Below the pieces are notes generated by a model that searched no databases, was not told the DNA's origin, and was given only the letters and a program-made list of their open reading frames with translations. From Wolfiporia cocos (Eukaryota > Basidiomycota > Agaricomycetes > Polyporales > Phaeolaceae), in the NCBI GenBank assembly GCA_029448655.1, contig JACCLO010000015.1, positions 496,001 to 560,000 on the forward strand: a stretch of 64,000 nucleotides of DNA. The letters run 5' to 3'. A program made the translations under genes and the position numbers. This document shows, piece after piece, positions 52,735 to 63,850 of this stretch (position 1 is its first letter; every line of letters begins with the position of its first letter).

Positions 52735-52869
52735 ATTTTATTTTCACGGTAGATTAATCTGTTCAGCTGTGCCAGATTGATCTGCATGCAAACCTAGCTT
52801 GCAACTGCGATTTCTTAAGCAAAGGGCACTTGGCAGATTAAGATATTTGACTGAAGTCCCTCCATCCAC

Positions 52870-55394
52870 CTTGCTGCCCAGAGCGGTCGTATTGGATATG
52901 AGATTGGCACCTCCTGGTGATTGCTCTATGTCTGCTAGTGCAGAAAGCCTGCGCCGTTTACCGAGAACAACGTCAACATCTTGCATCTCGCACCACCTCC
53001 ATTAGCTAGCAATGCTTTATCGCCAAGCCAGAGATGATCATCACCATCAGTGATGGAGCCAGCTGCTGAGACAGGCTGTGAACCCTGTGGATGCAAGAAG
53101 TCATGGCAATACAGAGGAGCAATGCGACGGTGAACGACTTGTCTGAAGAACGCCGGTGGGGGCTCGGGAACAGCCTGTACAAGGTGCTTACACATATGGT
53201 AAGCGTTGTACTTCTGATTCCCACAGCTGCACGTCCACATTGCGATGTTCGTGAGATACTGGACACCTGACTGTCCAATTGTTTTCTTCCGCAACATCCT
53301 CCATACCTACTTGAACTTAATCTAAAACAACGAAAACCTCTTTGATCGTCCCATCCGATAAATGTCCTCAAGTTCTAGAACGTGCTTCATGTATGCAAGG
53401 ACTATCTTCATACAGAGTATCCAGACCAGTTGATCCAGCCGTGGACGAAGCAAATGGGGTAGGTAGAGATGCTTGATCTGCTTGAAATGGTTCTCTGCAC
53501 TCATGGTAGTTCGAGCGCGTGATACATAGGGTGTGGTGGACCGTGCCCACAATGGCCAATGCTTTGGTGAGTACCATGATGTCCACATATAGCCCCACAC
53601 CTCACTCAGACCGCGCACTTTGCAGAATTGATACATTTCGTATACAGCATCACGGCGAATTTGCTGCGGTGAGTGTGCTATACCGTCACGCTCAATAAAT
53701 GTCGGATGCTGACAGAAGTGTTTTGTAAAGAGGTGTAGGAGAGCTTTGCGATGTGGGGCTGGACAGAAGACATAGGATTGATCAGGGGACTTCTTCTCGC
53801 CATCATCGAAGAGCCAGTCAGATGCATCTTCTATGTCTTCTACATCCTCATCAGGATGATTGACTTGACTGCGGATGTCCCCAGCCACTGCAATAATGTC
53901 ATCATCCTCTCCGTTCGAGTCATATCTGGCTGGGTCATCAATAATGTCAAGGGTGTGGATTTGATTAGTGGCTTCTTCTAGGTCTGATCCCTCTGCATTA
54001 CTTGACTCCTCAGGCACAGTACACTCATCACTTTCAAACCCTTTGTCAGAGGTGTATTTGACCTCGATATCTGCCAGTTTGTCATCGGCAATCGCTCGTT
54101 TTGGGATATGCACTGTCAGTCGGTAAGTGCTTGGGATGACAGGCTGTAGTTCTCCGTTAATCCTAAACCGGAGCTGGGGCAATGCGGTCATCATTGGTGA
54201 GTACTTTGCCACTTGACTCTGACTACCAGTGAGAAAGCGCCACTTTACACAATTTGACGGCTTACCTGCCCCACAGTATGTTGAGCAACAGGCACAAAAT
54301 CATGATCAATCCAACTGAATTCGCCACATGCGGCATCAACGTCGTAGTATGCCGGCATTCGACGGAGGACCGCAAGGCGCTGCTTGACTGCCCGTAATGC
54401 ATGCCAGAAGCACAACTGATGCTTAGCGTCAGGAAACGAGGTGCGTAGTGCATTTATCTCGCTCCAATCCTTATCGGAGAGTGTTATGATGATTCGCAAT
54501 CTCCAGGTCGTCTTGAGATGTTCGAGAAACTGCTGTAGTATGTCTTCCTTTGCACCCCTTTCAGAATTGTTGGCTTGAACCAACAGATACCCAAGTGGAA
54601 GGCCTGACCCATATGTCTCGCCTAGAGCGGCAAAAAGCTCATATCGTGAACCGTTGGTATTCCCTATGCCATTCGTCATTATGTAATGTACCCAGCATGT
54701 AGAGACAACACTTACAGGTTGAATCCAATGCTAGCTCACGGATATGTCCCCCCCACTGTCGCAAGATATCTGGCAACGCAAATGCAATTGTACTCATGCC
54801 CAGCGGTGGTCTGATTGGGACTGGCTCTATTTTATAGAGACTAAGGCCCTTTGTCCGCCCCTCCTCAAGTAGCGTGCATGCGGATACATGCTCATTCTCG
54901 TGGCGCTTCCAATTTTTGCTGTCTGCTTGCGACCACATTTGATAGATAGCCTTCTTTGTGAATGATGCAGTTGGATATTCATCTATAATGGCCTGCCATA
55001 GCTACGCAACAATATGAGCAAGAAATTGAGTATCCTAATATGTACATACCTGAGTTGGGGTCATGGCCACATTTCTCTGTATAAATTCCTCAACAGTAGT
55101 GGGAATATCAATTGAGCAGTAGTTGATATGATCGAGGTGGTGGGATAAGTGGATAGATGCAGTTGGGGAACCAACTGAAATGGTAACAAATAGCCACTCA
55201 TGACAGTGAAATGACATCATGCTTTCCTTATCACGTTGTTTGTCTTCCGATACCATGGTCTTCTGTGGCTTCTTGACTCGACTGCTGCTTTGAGCACAGC
55301 TGAACCTGTACTGCGTAGATTCTGTCTTCAGGAATGAACGCTTGTCATGGTAGCTATGTGTACACATTGTCAGCTTGATCAATTTGCTATCCAT
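52870..55394 (-). pseudogene. Mutator-like (MULE) transposase gene, N-terminal and catalytic part
   Basis: Exons on the minus strand: 55050-55394, 54716-55001, 54266-54663 and 53322-54218, joined by introns of 48, 52 and 47 nt with GT-AG ends. Spliced, they give a DNA-binding N-terminal region and a DDE domain with LALDSTWNTNGSR, LSDKDW and CFWHALRAVK. An acidic linker follows, then a helical region. Next comes a SWIM zinc finger (WTCSCG...MCKH, about 53175-53250) in another frame. Further frame changes near 53330 and 53000 mean extra introns or frameshifts. The gene continues through M3 and element D to 40938, so it is disrupted and inactive here. The first exon start is uncertain. Confidence 0.72.
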
Positions 55395-56118
55395 TTGAGT
55401 CTTACAGCCAGCGATATCCAGTCACATCCCATATTAATTTTGCTAGACTTAGCACTACATCTGCGGTGCGGCTCGTGGGAGCACTTCCACCCTCCCTTTA
55501 CCAGGTAAGCAGTGAGCAGCCATTTTCCGCGTTGGTGTCTGGACTCTTCGCGGTTGAGTATAACATTGGAGAAATTGCAGAGATCTCAGCCATCCCTTAT
55601 GCTTGAAAAGACAAGGCCTGCTGGGTGCGTGGCGGCAGATGCCTGACAGATTATGTTTAAAAGCCGGAAACCAATCCAATGCTCTCCCTGTGCTTTACGA
55701 AGGTGTCGGAGACAGCTGTGCAACTTATCACGGCACAGAACGCGAAGGCATGCTGCATGCAATGGGGACTTCTGGATGATCGCGAACGCATGGTTACGGT
55801 GCATACGTACAGTCGTCTCCTTTTATACTAGACAGCTACTTATTGTCCATGTTGCTCCGATCTATCCGCTTGCTAACCTGAGACGTGCGCCGTCCCGTTT
55901 TGATACACTCCACCCTCTGCGCCTGGGCACTACCGCCCCCGATCGATGCGTGACTCAAATCATTTCGCGCACTCAATAAGCCGACAATTATTGTCAAACA
56001 CACAACTCGAAACTCAGGAAAGATCGACAAGCTTGATGCCGCTGCCCTGCTGGGGACCCCTATTGGCAGCCTCAACTGTTGAAACTTCAAGTCAGCCAGA
56101 ATGAAGCATGACCATACT
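55395..56118. other. no confident gene
   Basis: Short ORFs only. It separates the Mutator-like gene from the host-gene island and may contain the transposon terminus, which I could not identify. Confidence 0.35.
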
Positions 56119-56684
56119 TCAAAAACCAGGCATACTCTGCTTCATAACCTGCCTCATATGGTTGAGGATGGTCTTGTCAACATACCCAAGTGCATCATGG
56201 ACAACTAGGGTGGGCTGGATCTCAGGTGGGATTTCTTCCCCTTCATCAGCCATCCAGATATAACAGGGTTTCAGTGGAATAATGGGGGTCATAATGGAGG
56301 TGTTATCCTCAACCTCAACAGCTGTGCCACTGAGGGTTGAACTATTGTGAGGAACATTGATGGTGGGCCTATGCTTGAGCCTGATAGGGCTCCAATGATC
56401 AGTAATCATCTGAAAGTGGAAGGCATTCAGTTAATAATAAAGTGGCAATGCAGGAAATGGTGGGGACGTACGTTCGAACGAGGAACCCAAAGGCCTGACT
56501 TGGGGTCTTTGCGTGCACCAAGGAGCGGGGCGACCACTGGGTTGCCAGCTGTTGTGTAGCCGACGACGAGGCATGGACGGGTTTTCCTGGCTGGACTGCC
56601 CGTCCACGAGCCTGAGGAAATGGCAAAGACTTGGCGGGTGGGCTGGTACAAGATAAACTTGCCGACTGCAACTTTGGTCGACAT
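56119..56684 (-). CDS. small two-exon gene of unknown function, 167 aa
   Basis: Exon 1 56472-56684, a 62-nt intron with a GTACGT donor and TTTCAG acceptor (56410-56471), exon 2 56119-56409. The N-terminal half contains KTRPCLVVGYTTAG and VVAPLLG, a beta-rich pattern reminiscent of the PemK/MazF-like fold (weak, by eye only). The C-terminal half is polar with an HWSPIRLKHRP motif. No signal peptide or membrane segment. A TATATA box at 56763-56769 lies about 80 nt before the ATG. Both exons stay in frame across the intron, which supports a real gene. Confidence 0.6.
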
Positions 56685-57419
56685 GGGGTGAACTCCGGGT
56701 TGTTAGCGGTGACCTAAGATCCGGACTTTCTGATGGCTTAGAGCGTGTTCCATTGTAGCCCTTTATATAGCGTCGATCGGTGCTGTGTTCACGGTCTCAG
56801 TGCTCTGCATGGGCCCGGCTGAGCAAAGTTAGATGAATTCGACAATTAAGAAGGGAAGCAAGGGGGCTCAACGTTCTGTAATTAATAGATGGTATCGAGG
56901 CCTGCAGAGGGTGTCACTGGACGATCAACAAATTCACTCCGGGGTATCACTTGTCGCATACAAAATTCACTTTGAGTTAATTCTTTTCCCTTTTTGGCTG
57001 GCAAGTGGAATGTTGTCAGTTCACTTGGTTAACGTTGGTCACTTGCGATGACTTGCACTTCACTTGCGCTGATCGATGCTCATTGCTCAAGCGTGACAAG
57101 TAAACTTGCTCACTCCAGCATAGGACCGCCTGCACTAGGAATGCTGCCGAGGTCGAGATGGATCAGGACGGGACGAGGGCATATGAGGAGGCGCGGCGGA
57201 GTGGCACAACGGCGGGTAACGAGCGGCACCCACCACCCCGGAAGAAGGTTGATCCGGAAGAGTCTGGCAGGAGAGGGATGAAGTGCATGGTGGTGGGACC
57301 GGAGCTTGTAGGGAGAACGTTGGACACACAGGCGTCGCAATATCAGTAGCAAAGGAGAGGGCGACGAGAGTAGAAAACTTGGCGAGTACAGACTGCCCGG
57401 AGTACAATAAAAATTCTGT
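56685..57419. other. promoter region of the small gene and unresolved 3' exons of the next gene
   Basis: 56685-56800 holds the TATA box. 56940-57120 has at least five CACTTG/CAAGTG hexamers. From about 57110 to 57419 several minus-strand frames are open and may contain the last exons of the gene above 57420. Confidence 0.4.
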
Positions 57420-59590
57420 ACAATTTTCTCTAACCTGCATTGCATTTTCGTCTGCTCGAGTCTGACGATGTTGTGTAACAACCGTGGCGAGCAGTGAGAT
57501 GACGTCTGTCTCGGGAAGGTATTTGACGGTTTGCACTGCAAGTACAGCAGATCGCTATCGTACATGGTCAGCATATCAACATTTCTCGTGGTCATTGAGT
57601 ACGTGCTAGATCCTTATGCGAACGGAGCGCAGGAATAAGTCTGCCCTCGACCATCGCATCGCTCACAGCTGCCTCCGCCAATAGGTATCTGATGACCTTT
57701 GAAGCGCAAAGCAAAGCGGTGGCATTTTTGCCAGCGGACGCCGGCACAAGGAACGCGATATCCAGTACCTGCTTCACAAACAGATGTCTATGGGTAGCGA
57801 CCCACTCATCAAACGCCTTCTCCGCAGCCTCCACGCGTTTTTGTTCCATAGCAATGTGCATCACATTCAGCACCTTCTTCTGGGATGCGTTAATGCCCGG
57901 GACATCCTGTTGTTTCGTCGCGGTCTTCAGCCGCTTCGCACTCGCCGATGCTCGCCCGAGCGCGGCCGCAATCGTAGAAGTCGATGGGGCTGTGACGGGA
58001 ACTACCAGGACAGTTGTGCGCAGTGCATTAGCATCAGCCTGCGCCGCGGAGTCGGCGGCCGGCGATAAAACGAGCAGGACTTGCGTATTGTTGCCGGGGG
58101 ATCCGCTCACAAGCTGCATGTGCACGCCACGCTGCTTGCTCCGACCCAGCGTACTGGGAATGACGCAGTGCTGTTCCCCAAGTAGCACGCCGTACTGCAT
58201 ATCCCAGACCATAACGACGATCTCGGGCGAGCTGTGAGAGATGCTGACCAGTAGGACGTGAGAGGATGACAAGGGCAGCAAGGAGACCTCCGATCGGTAG
58301 GCTGTGATTTGGGATGTGGAAGTGAAGGATAGGGATGCTAAATCGATAGAATCTATGAGTTTCGAGAGAGAGAAGGTGGACGACGAGGGAGAGGGGGACA
58401 AGATGTAGGAATGCCAGGATCTGGAAGAGGCTGTTGCAACTGAGAATCAGCAATGAGACAATGCGCCGCATCAGGAATAGGAGAGACATACTGAGCACGG
58501 ATATATTGCCTGAGGCACTGCATGTCATATCGGTAACACTGTACCAGAATGCTTTGAGCTCAACGTTGATTTAGAGAATACGAACGAAACTCGCGGCTCC
58601 GCTGAGGGGTAATGGACAATCTCCTAGAAATGTATATCACCTCCCCGGCCGAATGCTACCACAGATACTTGGTACTCTTTAGTGCTCTTTTCCAGAACAA
58701 CGGAGACCGATATCAGTCCTTGTGACGGTGCTGCCAGACCAGACACGAAGGAGCAAGAGTTGCGGGAGATGACAAAGTGTCGTTGCAAAGCATCGCCAGC
58801 ATCTGGACTTTCTTCAGGGAATGTTGCAAGTGGAGAGAGATCTGCGTCCGTCACGGTAAGTTCTCCTGTGGGGCCGACGAGCAGAATTCGGTCGTCCAGG
58901 TCATCGGGGGCGTAGATGTGAGATATGGGGTGAGATATCTGTACAATTCAACTGTGTAAATGAAGTATATGCTAATAAGAGAACTTCACTCACTACGGAC
59001 AACTTCCGTTTTAACTAGGCATTTCCCGACATCACACCTCCGGACAGATTCTCTTCCCATACCCACACCGTCCGCCCTCGCGCATCCTGAGAGACCTCGC
59101 TTGATGACCCAATTGCGGCATATGTCTTGCATACTTGGCCTCCATCCTTTCCTGCGGTGCGTGTGACAGGAGGACAGGGGTAAGACGTGGATGGACCCAG
59201 TGTGTGCGATACGACTGGATGGAGTGTCGAAAGCTACCAAATCAAAGCGTCAGCAACATCACCTACTTGCCGCATGCTATCATCTCCACTTCAGAAAAAG
59301 AATGGCCCAGACCCAGCATATAGCAATGCACGATCATTTACAAAGGTCCAGATAGAGACTCACGTCCAGAACATGCACCCCGTCTCCCTGTAGCGCTACA
59401 GTAGCGACCCCATCGTTTTTGTCGCTGATGAAAGCTAGGACATGCGAGTTCTGTCCGACAGAGGACGAAGACGACGGCGGCGACGAGTGGCTAGGTAGAG
59501 CATAGCTCGAGAGGAGGAACGGGTCGCTGATGCTCGCACTGGCAAAAAATGGCCCACACTTTGAGATCTTGAGATCGAAACAAACATCAA
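57420..59590 (-). CDS. NOL11/Utp8-like nucleolar beta-propeller protein (probable)
   Basis: Probable ribosome-biogenesis gene with several short introns. Coding blocks on the minus strand lie at about 59360-59575, 59000-59240, 58624-58925, 57606-58401 and 57430-57555. Propeller-like repeats are visible: DGVHVLD, GRTVWVWEENLSG, DDRILLVGPTGELTV and VVMVWDMQYGVLLG. A C-terminal helical part contains KAFDEWV and AVQTVKYLPETDVISLL. The order, and a segment TVLVVPV followed by AAALG, recall the N-terminal domain of NOL11/Utp8 of the small-subunit processome. I am fairly sure of a WD/propeller protein and less sure of the name. The start is unresolved: the good frame has no ATG after the upstream stop, so a short first exon is likely. 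An AAACCCTAACCC telobox-like motif lies right at its 5' end (59595-59608). Confidence 0.5.
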
Positions 59591-59594
59591 AGCT

Positions 59595-59608
59595 AGGGTT
59601 AGGGTTTC
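59595..59608 (-). promoter_or_regulatory. telobox-like motif upstream of the NOL11/Utp8-like gene
   Basis: Minus strand AAACCCTAACCCTA, placed between the stop codon of the coiled-coil gene and the first codons of the next. Such motifs are often found before ribosome-biogenesis genes. Confidence 0.4.
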
Positions 59609-59610
59609 AT

Positions 59611-60286
59611 TCAAGTGGCTACTGTACACTGCAAGCTCAACATATCGACGGATGCGCGTAAGTTTTCTTTGCAACGGCCCACAAGCGTCGACGTCGGAGC
59701 AGAAGTCAAGTTTTTGGCATGTGCGCGAATCACAGGTAATAATGCAAGAAGGGTGGGGTTGACCCTGGACACACCTTGAGAAGAGGTCAATGTCTGCGCA
59801 ATGCTGAGGATACTATCCTCGAGCTGTCTGGCTTCTTGCAGCAGATCGTCTGTGTTTCATGAGTCGGCCTGTTGGCGACGAGGATGTATGATCTCACCAA
59901 GGCGGTTCAGAACCTCGTTATACGACTTGATGTCTGCAAATTCATCCAAAGTCTGTGCCGAAAGTTGAAGTGCCTCGGCGATCGTTTGGTTGCACTTCTC
60001 TTCGTAGAGGATGAACCCCTGAGTTACCTCCGGTACCGATGACGACAGCTGGAATTGGTCGATCCGTGGAATGCATGCATGGTCAGCCAGAGGGGTCAAG
60101 AGGTGGTAAACGCACCGTACGATCAGTCAACTCCTCATACAGAGCGATCAGACGTTCGGTCTCGAAGCGAATCCGCGCATCAGCAATGTCTGCTTCCTCT
60201 GCCGCTAACTCCTTTGCACGCGCTTCTAGCGCATGCGTCGCAGCCTGTTCTGCTTTCTGAGCATTGGTCTCCAAATTAGACGTCAT
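59611..60286 (-). CDS. coiled-coil protein of unknown function, 186 aa, three exons
   Basis: Exons 60116-60286, 59898-60048 and 59611-59849, with introns of 67 and 48 nt (GTGCGT...TTCCAG and GTGAGA...CACAG). All join in frame and end at TGA 59611-59613. Residues about 5-55 are an Ala/Glu-rich coiled coil. The middle contains EEKCNQTIAEAL and the C-terminal third is helical. It could be a kinetochore, spindle or trafficking subunit, but no diagnostic motif is present. The stop lies about 25 nt from the next gene on the same strand, so the two are very tightly packed. Confidence 0.65.
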
Positions 60287-61364
60287 ATACAGCCACGAGT
60301 GTGCTTGTGCAGCCAGTTGAAGTGTGTCTGTCGGTCCCGTCGGATCCTATGTCCGTATTGCCGATGCTCCAATGAGGACGAGCGCCGAAGGGATGTACGT
60401 TCGCTCACGGGCGTCTTATTTAGGCTAGGTCAAATGAGTGATGTTGAACTGGTGCTTGGAGTGAGCCCCGAGGACCTTGCGATGCCACTCGACCGATTGT
60501 TTGGAGCATGTGCTCCCTCACGAGATGCATTACCAACTAGAGTCTTGATGGGCTCTGTGGGACTGCATGACGGGAAATTCAGCTTGTTCTGGCTAGAGAT
60601 AGTACTGGCTGAGCTGGCAGCAGCTGCAGGTCCAATAGGGCTCCTCATTATTGCGTGTCAAGACATGAACATGTCTGGGTCAGCAGTGCAAGACACAACA
60701 CTCTTGCCTGGTGATGACACAAGCACAATCTCAAGCAACTGCTCAGGGGAATAGAACTTGCACAAAGGCATATTCCTGATCTGAGGCTACTCAAGGTGTA
60801 TAAGGCCAAGATGAGTCTGGAGTGCTACCCTGCTTGTCGGCCAGTATATATGCTACTCTAGTGTTTGTACAGGCTTGGCTACTGTACAGTATTATGTAAG
60901 CTGATAGTCCGTTATATTGTAAGTAAACCCTAGTCTGGGTGTAGAGCCACAATCAGAGTGTCCAGGTCTAGGTAGGCACATGTGGGATGTTCAGGGTCCT
61001 TGCATGTGATTACTGGGCAGGCACTTAGATAAGATAAGAGGCGTCACTTAATAGATGTCTTGTTGAAGAAAATTGGCTTGTGACAGGTGAGTGAGTCAAT
61101 ACCACAAACTAATCACCTCAGGCTAATGGACACGTATGTAACATGTACCATGACTAGCTGCTTTCTTGACCTCACTATTCTGAGAGGCTGCACGCACGTT
61201 TGCAGCCATGCTCACGATGGGCAAATGGGACAGCAGCAAATGCCACATGCCATCTTGGTCAGCGCAGCTTTCAGTTTCCCTACTCTCTATTGCAACAGGC
61301 TCTGCTGCAAACAGATCATCTGATAAGGGTTCCTATTGGCTCTCGGTGATATTCAGATGCAGTT
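60287..61364. other. no confident gene
   Basis: A + strand ORF at 60233-60754 overlaps the start of the coiled-coil gene and has no recognised domain. A minus ORF at 60430-60648 is Ser/Ala-rich and may be a retroelement N-terminus. Beyond 60754 nothing coding is seen. Confidence 0.35.
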
Positions 61365-61540
61365 TCAGGCTCCTAGAACCAGCCACTCTATATGTTCCAT
61401 GTTCCTGTTTTGGGCTAAGTCAGGTGATGTTCCCAATATGGGAATGACTTAGCCAAACAACGAGGAAGTGAGCAGCTGACCAAATATGTTGATGCTCAAC
61501 TAGCTGAGCTGACAAATCAATTAGGTTCCCAATTTCATTC

Positions 61541-62119
61541 TGTCACAGATCTGAGACATTGCACTAATTTTCCTGTATTTTTTACCATTTTATTTGGCAT
61601 TTCTATGAGGCCTCTAAGCCCATGAATACTAAGCACCCTACAACACATCTGCATGGACAAACAACACATACACAACATGATACTAAGGACTTATGACTAA
61701 GCAGCCCCAAGGTTTATCACAAGCCAATGGCTTAGCTGACTCATATCCCAATACCAGGCTATGTCAGCACGCTTATGTGGCTTACAAACCAATGTAGCCA
61801 CAATGTCAACTTGGACCTACTGGTCCAAGCAAGGTTTCTTACTGGTGCAGCCATTACTGGCGCACATGGACTATTGTAGAATATGACTTAGCCATATTTT
61901 CTGTACGTGTGCACAGACCTATTACTTTAGGGCAAGCCAGTATGGGCTGCTGTAGCTGCATGTATATAAGGGGGACTTGTCTGATGGTATAACCTCAGAC
62001 TTGTTCTCTTACTCCATATAATGAGCTCTTCTACCTCTGCATACCTTTCAAACCCTCACCAATCGACTGCCCCTCAAGCTACTTTGATCATATGTGAGTC
62101 CCACAGTTTGTCTGTGTCA
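61541..62119 (+). mobile_element. old solo LTR with decayed TSD
   Basis: Starts TGTCACAGATCTGAGACAT, like the family-A LTR (TGTCACAGATTTGGGACAT), and ends CTGTGTCA. Flanks are CATTC and CGTTT; the inverted copy near 63660 shows the unoccupied site as CGTTC, explaining both. Contains GTGCACAGACC...CTTTAGGG (61910-61932) and CATGTATATAAG (61959-61970). Many transitions against family A mark it as old. Confidence 0.85.
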
Positions 62120-62215
62120 CGTTTGAGCAGGTGCACAGACAATTACTGCTTTTGGAATGTGTAATGGCTGAGTCAGAGTGTCACATCGGCTCACCCACTG
62201 CCTCATCTGGAACTG

Positions 62216-62735
62216 CAGGTGCTACTACATCTCTGTGCTCTGAGTGCAGTACCATTGAACCGTGCTATAGCAGCAAGGCTGCAGCATGCACCATGACTAG
62301 AAATAGGCCTACTATGGCTGTGTTGTACTGTACTACACCCAAATCTCTGTGATTTGAAACAGACAATTTGCATGTTTGTTGAGTTTTGATTGTACAAGTT
62401 CTCTGACAAGGCCACCCTGGGTCCTCAGAGCTAACTGGGATGAGGCAGGTGGAAGAACACCAAGTTCAGAATGGAGTCTGAACCCAATGCTCTACCTCCT
62501 ATATATATTATCATAGTGCATGTACATGTTATGTTCTGTGTGTAGGTATTAGGCCAGTAATGGCCATGGTGAGGCTAAGGTAAGACTACATAGGGAACTA
62601 CCTACTAGTCTGCATAAAGTCTGTATGGTGTTAGTAACATGACCTGTAGCATCAGTGTGGGAGTGTGTACTGCAGCGTATGCTGTGGGTGCACCTATATG
62701 ATATAGGGTGCTGATCTATGTGAAATATGACAGAA
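62216..62735. other. no recognisable gene
   Basis: Short ORFs only, between the inverted-repeat arm and the next solo LTR. Confidence 0.4.
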
Positions 62736-63403
62736 TGACACAGACCACTTACCGGGCTGTGGGACTGGCCCTAGCCAGGGGAAATCCCATGACATACGAT
62801 GTGCTCGGCTTGGACGTAGCACGTCGAGAACCCGACTCTCAGACCAAGTCTGTTCCACTGCTGGAAGCAGCCCGAGGGGCCGGTTCCACAGACAAAGAGT
62901 CCTAGGGGCTCGACGTCCTGCAGCCAAGGAATGGACAAGGAAAGAGGGTTGAGGGGACGTACCAGAGCCAGCGGCCCGCACACTTGTCGTACAAGGGGCC
63001 TGGCACATTGGCGGACTCAAACGCACACCCAGTAGAAGCAGAAAGAGGGCAGAGCCCCATTGCCGAGAATCCTAAAGATGGGGAAGTAAGTCCCCATCGA
63101 CGTAGTATATATACATGCACTTGCAGCGTCAAGTATCTAGCGTACCCTAAAGAGACGGTCCGTGCACGTATCTAAGGGTTACCGTACAAGTGACGCGTGA
63201 TGTATCTACCTGTGACCATATCATGTGGGAGCATGGCATGTGCACATCCTGAGGAGCACTCATCTACTGGGTCAGGTGGTCCATAAAGTATCTAGGGAGC
63301 GCCGAGGAGGTAACTAATGATTAGAGGGACGTATGCATGCACAGTGGCACCCATAAAACATAGTGAGGGCAGTCGAATATTCCCCCTGGAATATACTGTG
63401 ACA
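62736..63403 (-). mobile_element. solo LTR, TSD CAGAA
   Basis: + strand ends TGACACAGACC and ACTGTGACA, flanked by CAGAA at 62731-62735 and 63404-63408. Minus strand has GTGCACGGACC...CTTTAGGG (63145-63166) and CATGTATATATACT (63104-63117). Its start resembles the solo LTR at 3231. Confidence 0.88.
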
Positions 63404-63850
63404 CAGAAGCCGGTGCTTCTGAGCTTGAAGAGTGATATCACCTTTTTGCCCATGACATTCTCAGTTTCTCTCAGTAGTCCAGCAGGGCATTATGTATGTA
63501 TGGGACAGCACATCAAGCCCAAGAATAAGTCTACACTACATTGCTACACCAGCTGTTAAAGTGTGTCCTGTTCCAGATGAGGCAGCAGGCGAGCTGATGT
63601 GACACTCTGACTCAGCCATTACACATTCCAATAGCAGTAATTGCCTGCACACCTGCTTGAACGAAAATGGGAACCTAATTGATTTGTCAGCTTGGCTGGT
63701 CGAGTGCCAATATATTTGACCAGCCACTCTATAGTGTTCACTTCCTCATTGTTCAGCTAAGTCATTCCCATATTGGGAACATCACCTGACTTAGCTCACA
63801 ACAGGAATGTGAAAAATATGATGCAGCTGATTCTAGGAGCCTGATGCAGT

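Larger units (their letters stand above)
52153..52862. mobile_element. composite element M3 with two inverted tRNA-like modules, TSD CATCCAC
   Basis: Bounded by CATCCAC at 52146-52152 and 52863-52869. Ends ATAGAGTTTCAGTCA and TGACTGAAGTCCCTC match those of M1 and M2. The inner arms (about 200 bp each) are inverted copies and both carry the same tRNA-like module (52281-52364 minus, 52654-52734 plus). The about 290-bp centre is AT-rich. It interrupts a coding exon of the Mutator-like gene in frame. Confidence 0.82.
61365..63850. repeat. long inverted repeat pair (arms interrupted by a solo LTR)
   Basis: The left arm is about 61365-61540 plus 62120-62215, the right arm about 63560-63850 in reverse complement. 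It is recognisable through GTTCCCAATATGGGAATGAC, GACAAATCAATTAGGTTCCC and GTAATGGCTGAGTCAGAGTG. It could be the termini of a DNA transposon or an inverted duplication; no transposase is seen between the arms. Confidence 0.65.

Noticed and set aside
60233..60754. 173-codon + ORF as a gene
   Set aside because: Runs antisense over the start of the better supported coiled-coil gene and shows no domain.
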